NCBI GenBank assembly: GCA_026713545.1
Contig: JAPOOG010000031.1
Location: 1-58,917, forward strand
Direction: 5' to 3'
Length of the DNA: 58,917 bases
From: Bryobacterales bacterium
Lineage (GTDB): Bacteria > Acidobacteriota > Terriglobia > Bryobacterales > UBA6623
Positions 16,746 to 28,100 of the stretch are shown piece by piece (the first letter of the stretch is position 1; each line of letters begins with the position of its first letter). Under the pieces are notes generated by a model. It had not been told where the DNA came from. It did no database searches and was given only the letters and a program-made list of their open reading frames with translations. Position numbers and translations under genes: made by a program.

Positions 16746-18692
16746 CTAGCGAGGCCCCCGCCGTGACCTGTCCGGTGCGCCCTCCGGCCCTGCTCCCGGA
16801 CCGCCGCCGGTGCCCGGGAAGGATGGCCCCGCAGATTTCCCCCGATCCGCTTTCTTTTTCTTCGAAGTCTTGCGCTGGTCGAGCGGCGGTCGCAATGAAA
16901 TCGTCTCACCTTCTTGCAGGCCATCGAGAATCGCTATTCGGGTTTCGGTTTGCCGGCCGGTTTCGACACGGCGCGGCGCGAAGCGGCCGTCGTCGAAGAT
17001 GTAGACGATGTTGTTTTCGCCTGATTCGAATACAGCCTGCACCGGCACGTGAAGTGTGTCGGGGATTCTCTCGATGACAACTTCCGCGTCGGCAAGAAGG
17101 CCTGGGCGGAGTAGGACTTCGACGTCAGAACCCTCCTTGGGAGGAAGGGGGAGCCGCGCGTTTTCCCGATCGGAGGCGGTGAACTGCTGCTTGGCGGATC
17201 CGGATGTAGGCGAGGGTGGCACCATCGGGATCGGGGTGGCTTCCGGTCTCGCGCCGCCAGGAGCACCCCGTGCGCCTCCGCCTGGGCTGTCTTGAGCGCC
17301 CCGACCACTGCCGCCACGTCCTCCGGAACTGTCACTCATGCGTGCGCGCATCTTCTGAAAAAGTGCGCGACGCTCTGCCTGGCTCATGGATTGGATGTCG
17401 CGGCCACCGGCGATCTCCTGCATCATCTTCCGAGCTCGCTGGCGGTCCTCCGCCGACATACTGCGGCGGCCTCCCTTGCGCTGAGATTTCGACGCGTCGG
17501 ATTTGTCTGAACTCTGTGCATTCGTGGTGCTTGCGTTTGATGCTTCTCTTACTGACCTCGATGGTCCGTCGCTAGCGCGGGAAGACGCCGATTCCACGGA
17601 GTTCCGAGGCGTTTGCTTTTCGCCCGTCGCGGGGATGGAAGCCGCACCCGCCAAGATGCGTTTGATCTGCTCAGGTGTTGCGCCAACGTGGGTCAGCAAC
17701 TGCGTCATGTCCACACTGAGCACGCAATCGAATTTCTTTGTGGCTTCGCCGCTGAAGAAATTTGCGGAGGCGGTACTGCCGAGCCGCTTGATCGTTCCTT
17801 TGACTGGCCTCCCCGGGAGGGCGTCCAGGAGGATCACGGCTTCCTGGCCTTCCCGCAACCGCGCCCGTTCGACTTCCTCCGCCTTGGTTACGAGTTCCAT
17901 TTCAGAAAGATCGAGGATCTGGACGATCGACATGCCAGGTGAAACCTGGTCGCCTTCCTGGACAGGCGGCGCAGACTGGCCAAAGGAGCGGCGCCCCGAC
18001 CGATTCTCGAGTATCGAGACGAGCCCTCCCATGGGAGTGAGAACACGGGCGTTTTCGATGCGGCGGCGATCCTGAGCGACTTCAAGCTCAGCTTTTCGGA
18101 TCTCTTCACGAAGAACCGCCAACTCGGCCTCGCGCTGCTGCAGGCGTGACTCGATGTCGGATTCGAGCTTCTGGAGCCGGCGCTTTGCCTCCTCGAGAGT
18201 CAGCTCGTTCTTCCGGGCGTCGATCGCGGAGATCAATTCGTTCTGTCTGACATCCAGTTCGGCGCGCCGCACAGCAAAGCGGGCGCTCATGAGCTCGACT
18301 TGATCTTGGCTCTTGAGGATCTCGAGCTCGGTCTCGCCTTTCTTCAGATCCTGTTTGGTCTTTTCGAGATCGAGCAGGGTGTCCGCGAGGAAGACACGGC
18401 GGTCCGAGTCGTCGAACTCGGCGATCAGGTCCTTCGGTCTTGCCAACGACCCCGGCGCAGCCAGCTGTGTTATCTGGGAAAGCAATCCTAGATTAGGGGC
18501 TGAAAGTGTCGTTGAGCGAACGGCTTGCAACGTCCCACGGAGATACGACCTGACAACAAGATCTCCACGCTGCACGGTGGCCAGCGCCTGCTCCGGTTGA
18601 TCATCAGGAATGCGGTTGATCAAAAAGTAGGCCGCTCCCGCCGCTGCGAGGAGAACGAGCAGGATGGAGAGCCGAATGAGAATCTTCTTCAT
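16746..18692 (-). CDS. HlyD-like efflux adaptor with low-complexity insertion
   Basis: Periplasmic adaptor anchored by one N-terminal helix (ILIRLSILLVLLAAAGAAYFLI). A lipoyl-like half (AAPGSLARPKDLIAEFD), a long coiled coil (residues about 80-190) and the second half with ARVLTPMGGLV follow. A beta-barrel segment continues to about residue 340. Residues about 350-505 are an unusual Ser/Gly/Arg-rich stretch with a charged helical island (MSAEDRQRARKMMQEI, SQAERRALFQKM). Adaptor sequence then resumes (LLADAEVVIERIPDTLHVPVQAVFE), and the protein ends in a Gly/Pro/Lys-rich tail. At 648 residues it is far longer than ordinary adaptors (350-450). It lies 15 bp after the preceding adaptor and 4 bp before the permease. 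Confidence 0.85.
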   Translation of the reverse strand: MKKILIRLSILLVLLAAAGAAYFLINRIPDDQPEQALATVQRGDLVVRSYLRGTLQAVRSTTLSAPNLGLLSQITQLAAPGSLARPKDLIAEFDDSDRRVFLADTLLDLEKTKQDLKKGETELEILKSQDQVELMSARFAVRRAELDVRQNELISAIDARKNELTLEEAKRRLQKLESDIESRLQQREAELAVLREEIRKAELEVAQDRRRIENARVLTPMGGLVSILENRSGRRSFGQSAPPVQEGDQVSPGMSIVQILDLSEMELVTKAEEVERARLREGQEAVILLDALPGRPVKGTIKRLGSTASANFFSGEATKKFDCVLSVDMTQLLTHVGATPEQIKRILAGAASIPATGEKQTPRNSVESASSRASDGPSRSVREASNASTTNAQSSDKSDASKSQRKGGRRSMSAEDRQRARKMMQEIAGGRDIQSMSQAERRALFQKMRARMSDSSGGRGGSGRGAQDSPGGGARGAPGGARPEATPIPMVPPSPTSGSAKQQFTASDRENARLPLPPKEGSDVEVLLRPGLLADAEVVIERIPDTLHVPVQAVFESGENNIVYIFDDGRFAPRRVETGRQTETRIAILDGLQEGETISLRPPLDQRKTSKKKKADRGKSAGPSFPGTGGGPGAGPEGAPDRSRRGPR

Positions 18693-18707
18693 GAAAGGGA
18701 CGTGGGT

Positions 18708-19970
18708 TCAACCTTGCTTACGGCTGTTCAGCTCCGGGTTCTCGAGAGCAATTACTTCTCCCTCACTCAGCGCATCGGAAACAACGATCTCGTTCGCGTT
18801 GCGCGCGAGGACTTCAATCGTACGTTTACGGAAGCCATTTCCGCTACGGACGAAGACAGTAGGCTTGCCGTCGATCTGAAAGCTGGCTTTCGAGGGGATC
18901 ACGAGAACATCGGGCCTTTCCTCGACGATGACTTCGACACTGGCGCTCATCCCAGGGCGAAGGCGATCATCCATCTTGTCAATGCGGGCACGGGCCGGAA
19001 AGTTCTTCTCGGGCGGGAAACGGCGATAGATCAAAGTGGCGATCGGGCTGAGCCACTCGACCTTTCCTTCAAACACGGCGCCCGCCACAGCATCGACGCG
19101 GGCACGAACCTTCTGCCCCATCCGGGTCCTACCCCGATCGATCTCTTCGACCCGGAATTCAACAACCATGGTGGACAGGTCCGGGATATCCACAATCTCG
19201 GCGCCGGCCCAGACGGAGTCTCCCTCTTGGAAAGGAGGCCGGCTGCGTCGGGATGAACCTTGTGCTCGCGGGTTTGGCCGAACCTGGACGACGCCATCCA
19301 CCGGCGCACGCAGGACCATGTTGCCGAGATAGCCTTTGGTGCGCTCCAGGTCGCGCATGGCCTTATTCTTTTTCTCTTCGAGCTGGACGATATCGGATTC
19401 CTGGGAGATGTCCGTGGCCCTTGCGGTCGTCTGAGCCTTCGACAGATCGCCTTCGGAAACCTTGACGATGATGCGGTTCTTGAGGCCTTCGATTTCCGAC
19501 AAGATTTCCTGTTTGCTAGCTTCCAGCTTGGCGCGTTCAAGATCATACTCCGAGCGCATGACGAGCATTGCGTTTAGCTCGTCTGCAATCGAATGTTGCG
19601 CTTTTGCCTGGACGATCTCGCTATCGACCTGCCTGACCTCGGTCGACTCCTCGAGGTAGCGCTCCTCCTGAGCCGCGGGGTCGAACTGGACGACGACATC
19701 TCCTCGCTTGATCGGCTTGCCATCAGCGGCGAGCCAGACGATCTGCAGATCCGGTGTCTGCGGAGCCGCGATGGGGACTGTGTTCATACTCTTCACTTCT
19801 CCGCGGGTACGGACGGTCTGAACGAACTCCTTCCGCTCGACACGCGCAGTGGGAACCTCCCGCGTCGCCGGCATCCAGAACTGCAAGCCGGCGTAGGCGA
19901 TAGCCACCAGCCCCGCCAGCACAAAGATCCAGCTCACAACATGACTTGATTTCGACTTTCGCTCTGCCAT
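18708..19970 (-). CDS. HlyD/RND-type periplasmic adaptor
   Basis: Membrane-fusion protein of 420 residues that links an inner-membrane exporter to an outer-membrane channel. A signal-anchor helix (VVSWIFVLAGLVAIAYAGLQF) precedes the lipoyl half PIKRGDVVVQFDPAAQEE. An extended coiled coil lies at residues about 105-215, and the second lipoyl half has VLRAPVDGVVQVR. Barrel and membrane-proximal domains include GMSASVEVIVEERPDVLVIPSKA. It is the first gene after the 180-bp gap with a candidate promoter and is followed closely by a second, longer adaptor. Two different adaptors in tandem are unusual. Confidence 0.88.
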   Translation of the reverse strand: MAERKSKSSHVVSWIFVLAGLVAIAYAGLQFWMPATREVPTARVERKEFVQTVRTRGEVKSMNTVPIAAPQTPDLQIVWLAADGKPIKRGDVVVQFDPAAQEERYLEESTEVRQVDSEIVQAKAQHSIADELNAMLVMRSEYDLERAKLEASKQEILSEIEGLKNRIIVKVSEGDLSKAQTTARATDISQESDIVQLEEKKNKAMRDLERTKGYLGNMVLRAPVDGVVQVRPNPRAQGSSRRSRPPFQEGDSVWAGAEIVDIPDLSTMVVEFRVEEIDRGRTRMGQKVRARVDAVAGAVFEGKVEWLSPIATLIYRRFPPEKNFPARARIDKMDDRLRPGMSASVEVIVEERPDVLVIPSKASFQIDGKPTVFVRSGNGFRKRTIEVLARNANEIVVSDALSEGEVIALENPELNSRKQG

Positions 19971-20083
19971 CGCTTATGGGTATGGTTGAAGTAACTTTCT
20001 TCGAGTGCCGATCCCTGGGGGGGCATGGACCGAGTGAAGACGACTCTCTTTGTCAGTTAAGACGCTGACTGACTCACAAGGTT

Positions 20084-20112
20084 ATTGTCTCCCAAGAAAA
20101 AGTAAGGGACAA
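20084..20112 (-). promoter_or_regulatory. Candidate sigma70 promoter for the adaptor-permease-TolC genes
   Basis: On the minus strand TTGTCC (20107-20112) and GACAAT (20084-20089) are separated by 17 bases, each matching 4 of 6 consensus positions. The predicted start near 20077 is followed by a GTCAG/CTGAC hairpin (20052-20069) in the leader. It would let the second half of the efflux cluster be transcribed separately from the RND genes. Confidence 0.4.
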
Positions 20113-20133
20113 CTCCGCTTTCCGGTCTGCCCG

Positions 20134-20152
20134 AGAAGGCAATGAGCCTTCT
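20134..20152 (-). terminator. Hairpin overlapping the RND pump stop codon
   Basis: AGAAGGC (20134-20140) and GCCTTCT (20146-20152) make a perfect 7-bp stem with a 5-base loop. One arm overlaps the stop codon of the RND pump gene. There is no T tract on the minus strand, so it may attenuate or stabilise the transcript rather than end it. Confidence 0.35.
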
Positions 20153-23100
20153 AGTCTCCAGCGGAACCAGCCGGGTGAAGTGTGCTCGGGGCCGGCACTG
20201 CGGCCGTTCGGCGAGTCCGGAGTTTCTCCGACCAACTCTCCAGAGTGAAGTAGATGACGGGAATGAAAACGAGCGTGATGAGTGTCGAGGTCGTCAGGCC
20301 GCCAATCACGACTCGCGCCATCGGGGCTTGCAACTCACCGCCTTCACCGAGGCCTAGAGCCATTGGGCTCAGGCCGAGCACTGTGGTGACCGTCGTCATG
20401 AGAATCGGGCGCAAACGCCGCCCGCCGGCGGTGACGACAGCTTCTCGCAACGAGTGGCCGTGCTTACGGCGGAGGAGGTTGGTATAGTCCACCAAGACGA
20501 TGGCGTTGTTGACAACGATTCCCACCAGGACAATGACACCCAGAAAACCTTGCATGTTGAACGTCGTCTCGGTCAACAGCAACATCAACACCACACCAAT
20601 CCCCGCGAGCGGAATGGAAAACAGGATGATGAACGGATCCCTCAGCGACTCAAACTGAGCGGCCATAACCATATAGACCAGGATCAGGGCGAGAAGTGCC
20701 GCCAGAGTCAGTTGTCGGAAAGCCTCCTGCTGTTCCTCGTACTCGCCTCCCAGGCGAAACTCGTAGTCGCCGTCACCAGGCCTGGGAATTTGCGCAAGAG
20801 CCGCCTGCAGATCAGTCACGACGCTGCCGAGGTCGCGTTCCGCGATGGTGCCGGTAATCTCGATGATGCGTTGCTGGTCAGCGCGAGTGATCTCAGTGGG
20901 GCCTTCCTGGCGCTTCATGCGAACAACGCTTTCGATCGGGATGGTGCCGCCGTCGGGAAGGGTGATCGGGATATTGTTGACCTGACTGAGTTCCAGCCGA
21001 TCTTCCTCACGCAACCGGACCAGGATGTCGTACTCGTCGCCCTCCTCGCGATAAAGTGAAGCACGGGTCCCGCCGATAGCCGTCTCCAACGTATCGGCGA
21101 CTTCAGCAACGGAAAGACCGAGGCTGCTGGCCTTGGCGCGATCGACCGAGATCAGCATCTCCGGCACCCCAGGCAAACGGCTGAGTTGAGCGCTCACGAC
21201 CCCCGGAATGGAGGTCATGGTCTCCCGCACCTGCTCGGAAAGTTCGCGAATGGTCTCGATGTCGTGTCCGCGGACCTCGACGGAGAGCCGGTCGTCACCC
21301 TCGCCGAAACCGCTGCCCCGCCGGCGGAACAGGCCGCTGCTGACGCGTGTGCGTACAATCATGCCCGGCTCGAGATTCAGGAGAGGACGAAGCGTATTGG
21401 CAACGTCGGCTGCCGAGCGGTCGCGCTGGCTCTGATCAACGAGATCGATGCGCGCCCGACCCTCATTGCTTCCGCGGAAGCGAAACGTACTGCTGCTACC
21501 CGCCTCGGTCATGATGTAGGCGGCCTCGGGGACTTCCCGGTTGATGATATCCGTGATGCGCATCATGGTGTCGTCCGTCACTTCGACGCGCGTGCCCGGT
21601 TCAAGCTTCAATTCGATACGGATTTGGCCTTCGTCAACCTCCGGTTGCAATTCCACCCCGATGAAAGGCCTAAGGTAGTAGGACGACGTAAACAAACCCA
21701 CGGCGAGAACGACAACAATCACCCTGTGGTCAAGTGACCATTCGATCGCCCGAGTGTAGGAGTGCATCCAACGGTTCTGAACCGACCCTGTCCAGCGGTA
21801 CAGGGCTCCTCCGAGCCCGCGGCGCTCCTTAGAAAGGTCTTGCGTCAGGAAGCGGGAACACAAGACGGGAACGACGGTGAGCGCCATGATCAATGAACAG
21901 AGCAGCGCGAAGGAAACGACCCAGGCAAGCTGTTGAAACTGCTGCGCTGATACACCTCCCATGAACAGCACCGGCACAAAGACCGCGATGGTAGTCAGCG
22001 TTGAGGCGGTGATCGCCATGCCGACCTGGCGGCTCCCGAGAACCGCGGCAGCCTTGAGGTTCTTTCCGCCCTCGCGGTGACGAAAGATGTTTTCGAGAAC
22101 GACGATGCCGTTATCGACGAGCATGCCGACACCGAGGGCCAATCCCCCGAAAGAGACGGTGTTCAGAGTGAAGCCGTTGAAGTACATCAGCGCGAACGTC
22201 GAAATGACAGAGATCGGAACCGCCACGCCGATGATGAGCATGCTCGAGAAGCTGCGTAGGAAAAAAAGCAAAACGAAGATGGCCAATCCGGCCCCGGCGA
22301 GAGCTGCATCATTCACGTTGCTGATCGATGCTCGAATGAAGTTTGCGGAGTCCCAGGTGCTTTCCATGCGAACGGGAAGACCTTCGGCGTGGATCTTGTC
22401 GACCTCTCGCCATACTCCTTCGGAAACTTCGACCGTATTGGCGCCGGACTGCTTGTAGATGTACATCCGTACTGCGGACTCGCCGTTGACGCGGACGATA
22501 TATCGGATGTCTTCGTGTGAATCCTCTACCGTTGCGATGTCTCGGATGTAAACGGGCACGCGGTTGCGAGTTGCTACGGCTACGTTCAAGATGTCCTGAA
22601 GGTTTTCGAACTCACCCTGCGTGCGCAGCAGTACTTCGTAGCGGCCTTCAAAAACAGGACCGACGGGGCGGTTGAGGTTCTCCCGGCGCAAGGTCTGGAC
22701 GATTTGCGCGACCGAGAGATTCAGTGCCCGAATCTTCTTGAGATCGAGATAGACGTGGATCTGGCGCCGGAGCCCCCCGCTGACCCGCGCTTGCGCCACG
22801 CCCGGCGTTCGCTCCAGCCGATACTGCAAGTTTTTCTCTGCGTAATGGCGCAGTTGCTTGGAGTCCATCGAGTCGGAAGCGACACTGAGGAACATGATGG
22901 GGAACTGTGAGACATCGAACTTGTACATCACGGGCGATTCGATGTCCTCCGGCAGCAGATTGCGGCGTCGGTCAATGCGCTCGCGCAACTCGTTGGCGGC
23001 TTCGTCGAGATTCGTGCCGTACACAAAGCGGACGCGAACCCTCGAATTGCCCTCGCTCGAACTCGAAGTGATCTCCTCGGCCCCAGGGGCGGAAGCCAGC

Positions 23101-23309
23101 GACTGCTCCAGAGGCCGCGAGATGAGAGTTTCCATCTCCTCAGGAGCGACACCTTCATAGACAGTGGTTACGCTGATCGTCGGGTACTCCGTCTCGGGCA
23201 TCAGATCGACAGGGATCTGAATGAAAGAGATCGTGCCGAGCAGCATGGCGATCAGGCACGCCATGAGGACCGTTACCGGCCTGTGGATCGAAAACTCAGT
23301 AAGGCTCAT
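20151..23309 (-). CDS. RND efflux pump, inner-membrane subunit (HAE1 type)
   Basis: Proton-driven exporter of 1052 residues, normal for AcrB-like pumps. It has the standard N-terminus [23 protein letters not shown], two large periplasmic loops after helices 1 and 7, and twelve helices. The helix 4 motif [19 protein letters not shown] keeps one of the two AcrB aspartates; LVDN instead of LVDD is usual in the CzcA/SwrC-like branch. The helix 10 segment is [20 protein letters not shown]. The periplasmic adaptor lies upstream with a 17-bp gap. Substrates cannot be read from the sequence; the family exports hydrophobic toxins, detergents or lipids. Confidence 0.93.
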   Translation of the reverse strand: MSLTEFSIHRPVTVLMACLIAMLLGTISFIQIPVDLMPETEYPTISVTTVYEGVAPEEMETLISRPLEQSLASAPGAEEITSSSSEGNSRVRVRFVYGTNLDEAANELRERIDRRRNLLPEDIESPVMYKFDVSQFPIMFLSVASDSMDSKQLRHYAEKNLQYRLERTPGVAQARVSGGLRRQIHVYLDLKKIRALNLSVAQIVQTLRRENLNRPVGPVFEGRYEVLLRTQGEFENLQDILNVAVATRNRVPVYIRDIATVEDSHEDIRYIVRVNGESAVRMYIYKQSGANTVEVSEGVWREVDKIHAEGLPVRMESTWDSANFIRASISNVNDAALAGAGLAIFVLLFFLRSFSSMLIIGVAVPISVISTFALMYFNGFTLNTVSFGGLALGVGMLVDNGIVVLENIFRHREGGKNLKAAAVLGSRQVGMAITASTLTTIAVFVPVLFMGGVSAQQFQQLAWVVSFALLCSLIMALTVVPVLCSRFLTQDLSKERRGLGGALYRWTGSVQNRWMHSYTRAIEWSLDHRVIVVVLAVGLFTSSYYLRPFIGVELQPEVDEGQIRIELKLEPGTRVEVTDDTMMRITDIINREVPEAAYIMTEAGSSSTFRFRGSNEGRARIDLVDQSQRDRSAADVANTLRPLLNLEPGMIVRTRVSSGLFRRRGSGFGEGDDRLSVEVRGHDIETIRELSEQVRETMTSIPGVVSAQLSRLPGVPEMLISVDRAKASSLGLSVAEVADTLETAIGGTRASLYREEGDEYDILVRLREEDRLELSQVNNIPITLPDGGTIPIESVVRMKRQEGPTEITRADQQRIIEITGTIAERDLGSVVTDLQAALAQIPRPGDGDYEFRLGGEYEEQQEAFRQLTLAALLALILVYMVMAAQFESLRDPFIILFSIPLAGIGVVLMLLLTETTFNMQGFLGVIVLVGIVVNNAIVLVDYTNLLRRKHGHSLREAVVTAGGRRLRPILMTTVTTVLGLSPMALGLGEGGELQAPMARVVIGGLTTSTLITLVFIPVIYFTLESWSEKLRTRRTAAVPAPSTLHPAGSAGD

Positions 23310-23326
23310 CTGACACCTCAGACCTG

Positions 23327-24577
23327 CTATTCGGTCGACTGTCTTTTCTCCGCGCTCTGCTGTGCGGAGAGCGCGCCCTTTTCGGTCGGAGAGCCGGAGC
23401 GATCCGGAGTCGACTTCTCATTGCCGGAGCGAACAGCTACATTGATTCGATCGCCCTCTTCAAGGATCGTGGCTCCCCGGCCCACGATCTTGGCGCCTGA
23501 TTCGAGATTCGCCAGAACCTCGACATTCTGCTCTCGCGTCAGTCCGGTCTCGATGGCCCGGAAGACGGGCCGATTCCCGTCAACGAGATAAACACCCGGC
23601 TGCGTGCCTCGATAGACCAGACCTTCGCGCGGAATGAGAACGGCACTCCGCATAGCGCCCGTGTCAAGGCGAATGCGGACGAACATTTCCGCCTTGAACA
23701 GGTTCCCCGGATTAGGGACATCGATCTCCACGAGCGCCGTGCGCGTAGCTGCGTCCAACACCGGAGCGATGCGGGCGACTCGCCCGGTGAAGGTCTCGCC
23801 GGGAATCGCGTCTATCTCGATTTCAGCGGGATTGCCGATACGCAGGCGGCCGATATAGCGCTCCGGCACGTTGGCGAGAGTGACCATGGTCGACAGATTG
23901 ACGATTCGCAGTAACGGCGTCGTGGGGCTGATGAGAGCACCGACATCAACAAAGCGCGTGGCGACGAAACCGGACATCGGAGCATAGATCCTTGTCTGCT
24001 CCAGTCGAATCTTCAGTTCTCTCAACTCGGCTTCGGACTGTTTGGTCTGCGCGCGGGCAAATTCGACCTGCGCCTTCACGACCTCCAGTCGTGTCTCGGC
24101 ACCGGCGAAGTCCTGCGGCGAGATCAGGCCGTCGTCAAGCAGACTTTGAGCCCTGGTCAGTTCGACCGTCGCGTTCTGCTTCTCGGCTTCGCGTTGCTGC
24201 ATCGAAGCACGCGCCACGCCGATCGAAGCGGTTGCACGGTTCACCTGTTGCTGGATTTCGTCGTCCTCGAGTTCCGCGATCAGGTCGCCTTCGCGAATCG
24301 GGTCCCCGATCTGAAAGTAAAGGTTTTCCAACCGGCCGGTGACTTTCGCCGTTATATCAACCTGTTCTTTGGGCTTCAGCGCACCGGTCAGGAGCAGCAC
24401 GTCCCGCAACTCGCCGGTGCGAGCCTCGGTGACCGCGACCGTGACAACGCGGCCGCCCTTTTTTTTCTTGGCCGCTTTCGGATTCGCCTGCTTTTCCTGG
24501 ATCTCATAGACGCGCATGCCTGCGAAGAACACCAGGCCCGAGCCCACAACGATCCAAATGATTCGCTTGATCCACAT
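23327..24577 (-). CDS. RND periplasmic adaptor subunit
   Basis: Membrane-fusion partner of the RND pump that follows it. A signal anchor (WIKRIIWIVVGSGLVFFAGM) and a Lys-rich linker lead to the lipoyl half (LYFQIGDPIREGDLIAELED). Coiled coil lies at residues about 105-190, then IYAPMSGFVATRFVDVGALI and a beta-barrel with PERYIGRLRIGNPAEIEIDAIPG-like sequence. The end is a polar tail. The ATG at 24577 gives the expected N-terminus. A GTG at 24613 in the same frame is the alternative and neither has a strong ribosome site. This is the first gene of the minus-strand efflux cluster. Confidence 0.88.
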   Translation of the reverse strand: MWIKRIIWIVVGSGLVFFAGMRVYEIQEKQANPKAAKKKKGGRVVTVAVTEARTGELRDVLLLTGALKPKEQVDITAKVTGRLENLYFQIGDPIREGDLIAELEDDEIQQQVNRATASIGVARASMQQREAEKQNATVELTRAQSLLDDGLISPQDFAGAETRLEVVKAQVEFARAQTKQSEAELRELKIRLEQTRIYAPMSGFVATRFVDVGALISPTTPLLRIVNLSTMVTLANVPERYIGRLRIGNPAEIEIDAIPGETFTGRVARIAPVLDAATRTALVEIDVPNPGNLFKAEMFVRIRLDTGAMRSAVLIPREGLVYRGTQPGVYLVDGNRPVFRAIETGLTREQNVEVLANLESGAKIVGRGATILEEGDRINVAVRSGNEKSTPDRSGSPTEKGALSAQQSAEKRQSTE

Positions 24578-25124
24578 GTTTTCGTTAGCGAAATTCGTGC
24601 CCGCTGCCTCCACTCTCTATTCGCGGAGAACAAGACCCGACAAGCTGGGGGCTACGGCGGGATCAGCTACGTTCCTCGAACCGTGCCCGAGCTATAGCGC
24701 GGGTGGTCTCATGCACATTGTACGCTTTAAGGCCGGCAACGGGGTCGGCATAGGCCGGTGTATCTGTTTCATTTCTAGGCGCTTCGAGCGGCCGAATAGT
24801 TACTTGGCCCGAACATCATTCCCACTGCCGGCATGCTGCATACGAGCACTCACCTGCAGCGAATTTTCAAAGTGGCGGTCATCCGAATGAGCGGCCGTTG
24901 TTTGTCGTCGTCCGCCTGCCTTGACAAATCCGCAAACCGCACTCATCGAGGTGCGTGTCGGCTGCTGTTCGGAACTGGTCTTGGGGTGAGCGTTGGTCCG
25001 GAGTGTTGCTCGGGTACGACGTACAATGAGCACTCCGAATCAACAAGACGGGACGTCAAACGGCTCGCGCCGCATCCTGAAAGCCTTCTTGCGAACTTCG
25101 TCTTGACAGGTGTGTGAATGCAGG
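24578..25124. other. Intergenic between efflux cluster and DUF1549/DUF1553 gene
   Basis: No gene is supported; short frames here have no family features. The left part must carry the promoter of the RND adaptor and pump. A TACAAT hexamer occurs on the minus strand near 24717-24722 but no good -35 is placed for it. Confidence 0.4.
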
Positions 25125-28100
25125 TCAGTTGAGGTAGATGAACTCGCTCGATCCGAACAAGGTTCGGCAGAAGCTCTCCCAGGCACGCTCTCGAGGCTTG
25201 GGTTCATCGGTCTCGCGTTCTTCGAAAGCAGCTTCCATCTTGTGGATGAAGGTGAGAGCGCGATCTCGTTCGTTTACGTCGGGCAAGCGAGCGAAGGCCT
25301 CTTCGTAAGCGACGTCGACGCGACCGGCGTCGGTCAGGTCGCGCCGGCCTAGCAGGCGAGACGCCCATTTGCGAGAGTGCTTCAACGGAATGGAGCCGTT
25401 CATGACGAAAAGCGCCTGGGGCGCGACGACACTCGATTGGCGGTCACCGTTCAGCGCGGAGGGGTCGGCGAAGTCAAACGCTTGGAAGAAATCATATAAA
25501 GTGCTCCGCACGACGGGCATGTAGACGGCACGGATGTTGCGGTCGTAGTCAACCTCGCCACCCTTTTTCGTGTTACTGAAATACTCCCGGGGTTTATATC
25601 GCTCCAGCAAAGTGCCGGCAGGGGTCAGGTCGAGGTCTCCAGAGACCAGCATGATCGCGTCACGGATGCTCTCGGCTTCCAATCGCCGGCGGGGCATTCG
25701 CCAGAGAAGCCTGTTCTCGGGGTCAACGGAAACGGCCTTGTCATTGACGGCGGTGCTCATGCGATAGGTGTTTGAAAGCACGATCAGCCGATTCATCTTC
25801 TTGATCGACCAACCGTTCTCGACGAACCGCAGCGCCAGCCAGTCCAGCAAGGGCTGATTGGTCGGACGGTTGCCCAGTTTGCCGAAGTTGTCGACGGAGC
25901 CGACAATGCCCCGGCCAAAGTGCCAGCGCCATAGGCGGTTGACCATCACGCGGCTTGTAAGCGGATGATCGTCACGCGTCAGCCAGCGGGACAGTTGGAG
26001 CCGTCCGCTCTCGTTGCTCCCAATCGGTTCCGGCTTACCCCGCGAGACCACGCGCAGGAATCGTCGAGGCGCCTTGTCGCCGAGAGTCCAGTGGCTCCCG
26101 CGAATGTGGATCGGTATATCGCCGATCTCCTCGCCTTCCGTGACGCCCATGGCTTTCGGATATTCCGGCGTGGCCATCTCGAGAGCTTTGCGCTCCTGCT
26201 CGATGCGGGTGATCTCGGCTCGGGCTTCAGCGGAGAAGTATTGACGGGAATCCGCCGGAGGTCGGAAGGGACCGTACTTTTCGTACAGCACCTTGCGCAG
26301 CGCTTCGAGGCCGTCGTCTTCGAGTTTCCTATCGCCGTCGCTCTTCTTGTACCGCTCTCTCTTGTTGAAATCGACTTCCGCTTCGGGATAGCATTCCTGC
26401 CACTGCGAGACAGCTTGGCGGAACAAGCTCTCGTAATGTGTCGCCAACGAGCGGCGGTCGGCCGGGCGGAAGTCGGAAAAGTACTTCGCGGCCGGTGACA
26501 TCCAGTCATCAAGAGAGGCATCCGTGCCGAAGGCGTGCCAGACGTAGAAGACGGATGCAGGAGCGTCACGGCTGCGCCGGAGGCGAGCGATCCATTGCTT
26601 GAGGAAGCCCCGATTGACGTCATATTCGCGCGCAAGCTGCTCGTGAGTCTTGGGTGGACGTATCCCATCCGGAAGAGGGTTGGGAGCGATCAACATCTTT
26701 TCGAAGTACGGAAATCGCTGTTTGTGCTCAAGCCGCAGGACGTTGTTGCCGGCTTTGAATGGATAGATACCCGTGGCCCACCAGCCACCGACATCGGGCG
26801 ACGCGGCGCGATTGCGGATCGGCTCCAGGCCGCTCTTCATCAGAACGCCGTTGACATGGATGTCTGTCGTGCCGCCGCCCTTCTCCTGGTTGAGGAAATC
26901 AACTTGGTAGAGGCCCTCGGACGGGACTATGAGTTCATACTCCGCGAAGTAGGCCTCATCAGCTTTTTTCGGCATAGCGCCGCCAGGAGGAATGTTCCTT
27001 TTGCCTTTTTCAATTTCGCGTCTGACATTCCCTCGGTCGAAGCTTGCGGCGTCGCGCAAGACCCAGTCGGGCTGCGCTGTCTCGCCCTCCATCCAAACCG
27101 GTTGCAGAGTGACCTCCTCATCTTCCAGCGCGTGCGTGGCAGCCAATAGGTAGGAGCCGACCCGCTGCCGCCCCGCGGCGACGAGCTTGTGGTTCTCAGC
27201 CCTCGTAATCTTTTGGATCGCGTCGTTCCTGGATTTGATCTTTGCGAGGTGGGCGTTGAGTGCGTCCCGTTGATCTTTCGGCGCAAGAACGTACTCGTGC
27301 CATGTTGCGACGACGTTGAAGTCCTCCATGGTCTTGGAGCTCTTCAGAATGCCGGCGAGCGAGTAGTAGTCCTCGATAGGGATCGGATCGAACTTGTGAT
27401 CGTGGCAACGCGCGCAGCCGAGTGTCAGGCCCATGAAGGCCCGCCCCATCGTATCGAGTTGTTCATCCACGATGTCCATCTGCATCTTGACTGGATCATC
27501 CTCGGCCAACATCTTTGCGCCGAGCGATAGAAAGCCCGTGGCTGTCCAGCGCTCGTATTGGGTTTCGAGATCGGCAGGTTCGGGCAGCAGGTCGCCGGCA
27601 ATCTGCTCTTGGACGAACTGGTCGTAAGGCTTGTCCGAATTGAATGCCTGGATTACGTAGTCCCGGTAGCGGAACGCATAGCGATAGACGAGGTTCTCAT
27701 CCAGACCGTTTGAATCTGCGTAGCGGGCCACGTCGAGCCAATGGCGGCCCCAGCGCTCGCCGTAGCGAGGAGATGTCAGCAGACGATCCACGACCCGCTC
27801 GAATGCCCGCGGCGATTTGTCATTCAGGAATGCGCGGATTTCCTGCCGCGTCGGCGGAAGGCCGGTGAGATCGAAAGTCACCCGACGGAGGAGCGTTCGC
27901 TTGTCCGCGGGTAGCGCCGGTTCCAGACCCTTTTCCTCCAAAACATCAAGGATGAAGCGATCGATAGGCGATCGGACCCAGTCTTCATTGCGGACCTCAG
28001 GAAGAGCAGGTTCCTGCGGCGGGTCAAAGGCCCAAAACCTTGCCGGTTCGCCGGCGGCTTTTGCGCTCGCATCGACGCCCCACGGCGTTCCCATGTGGAC

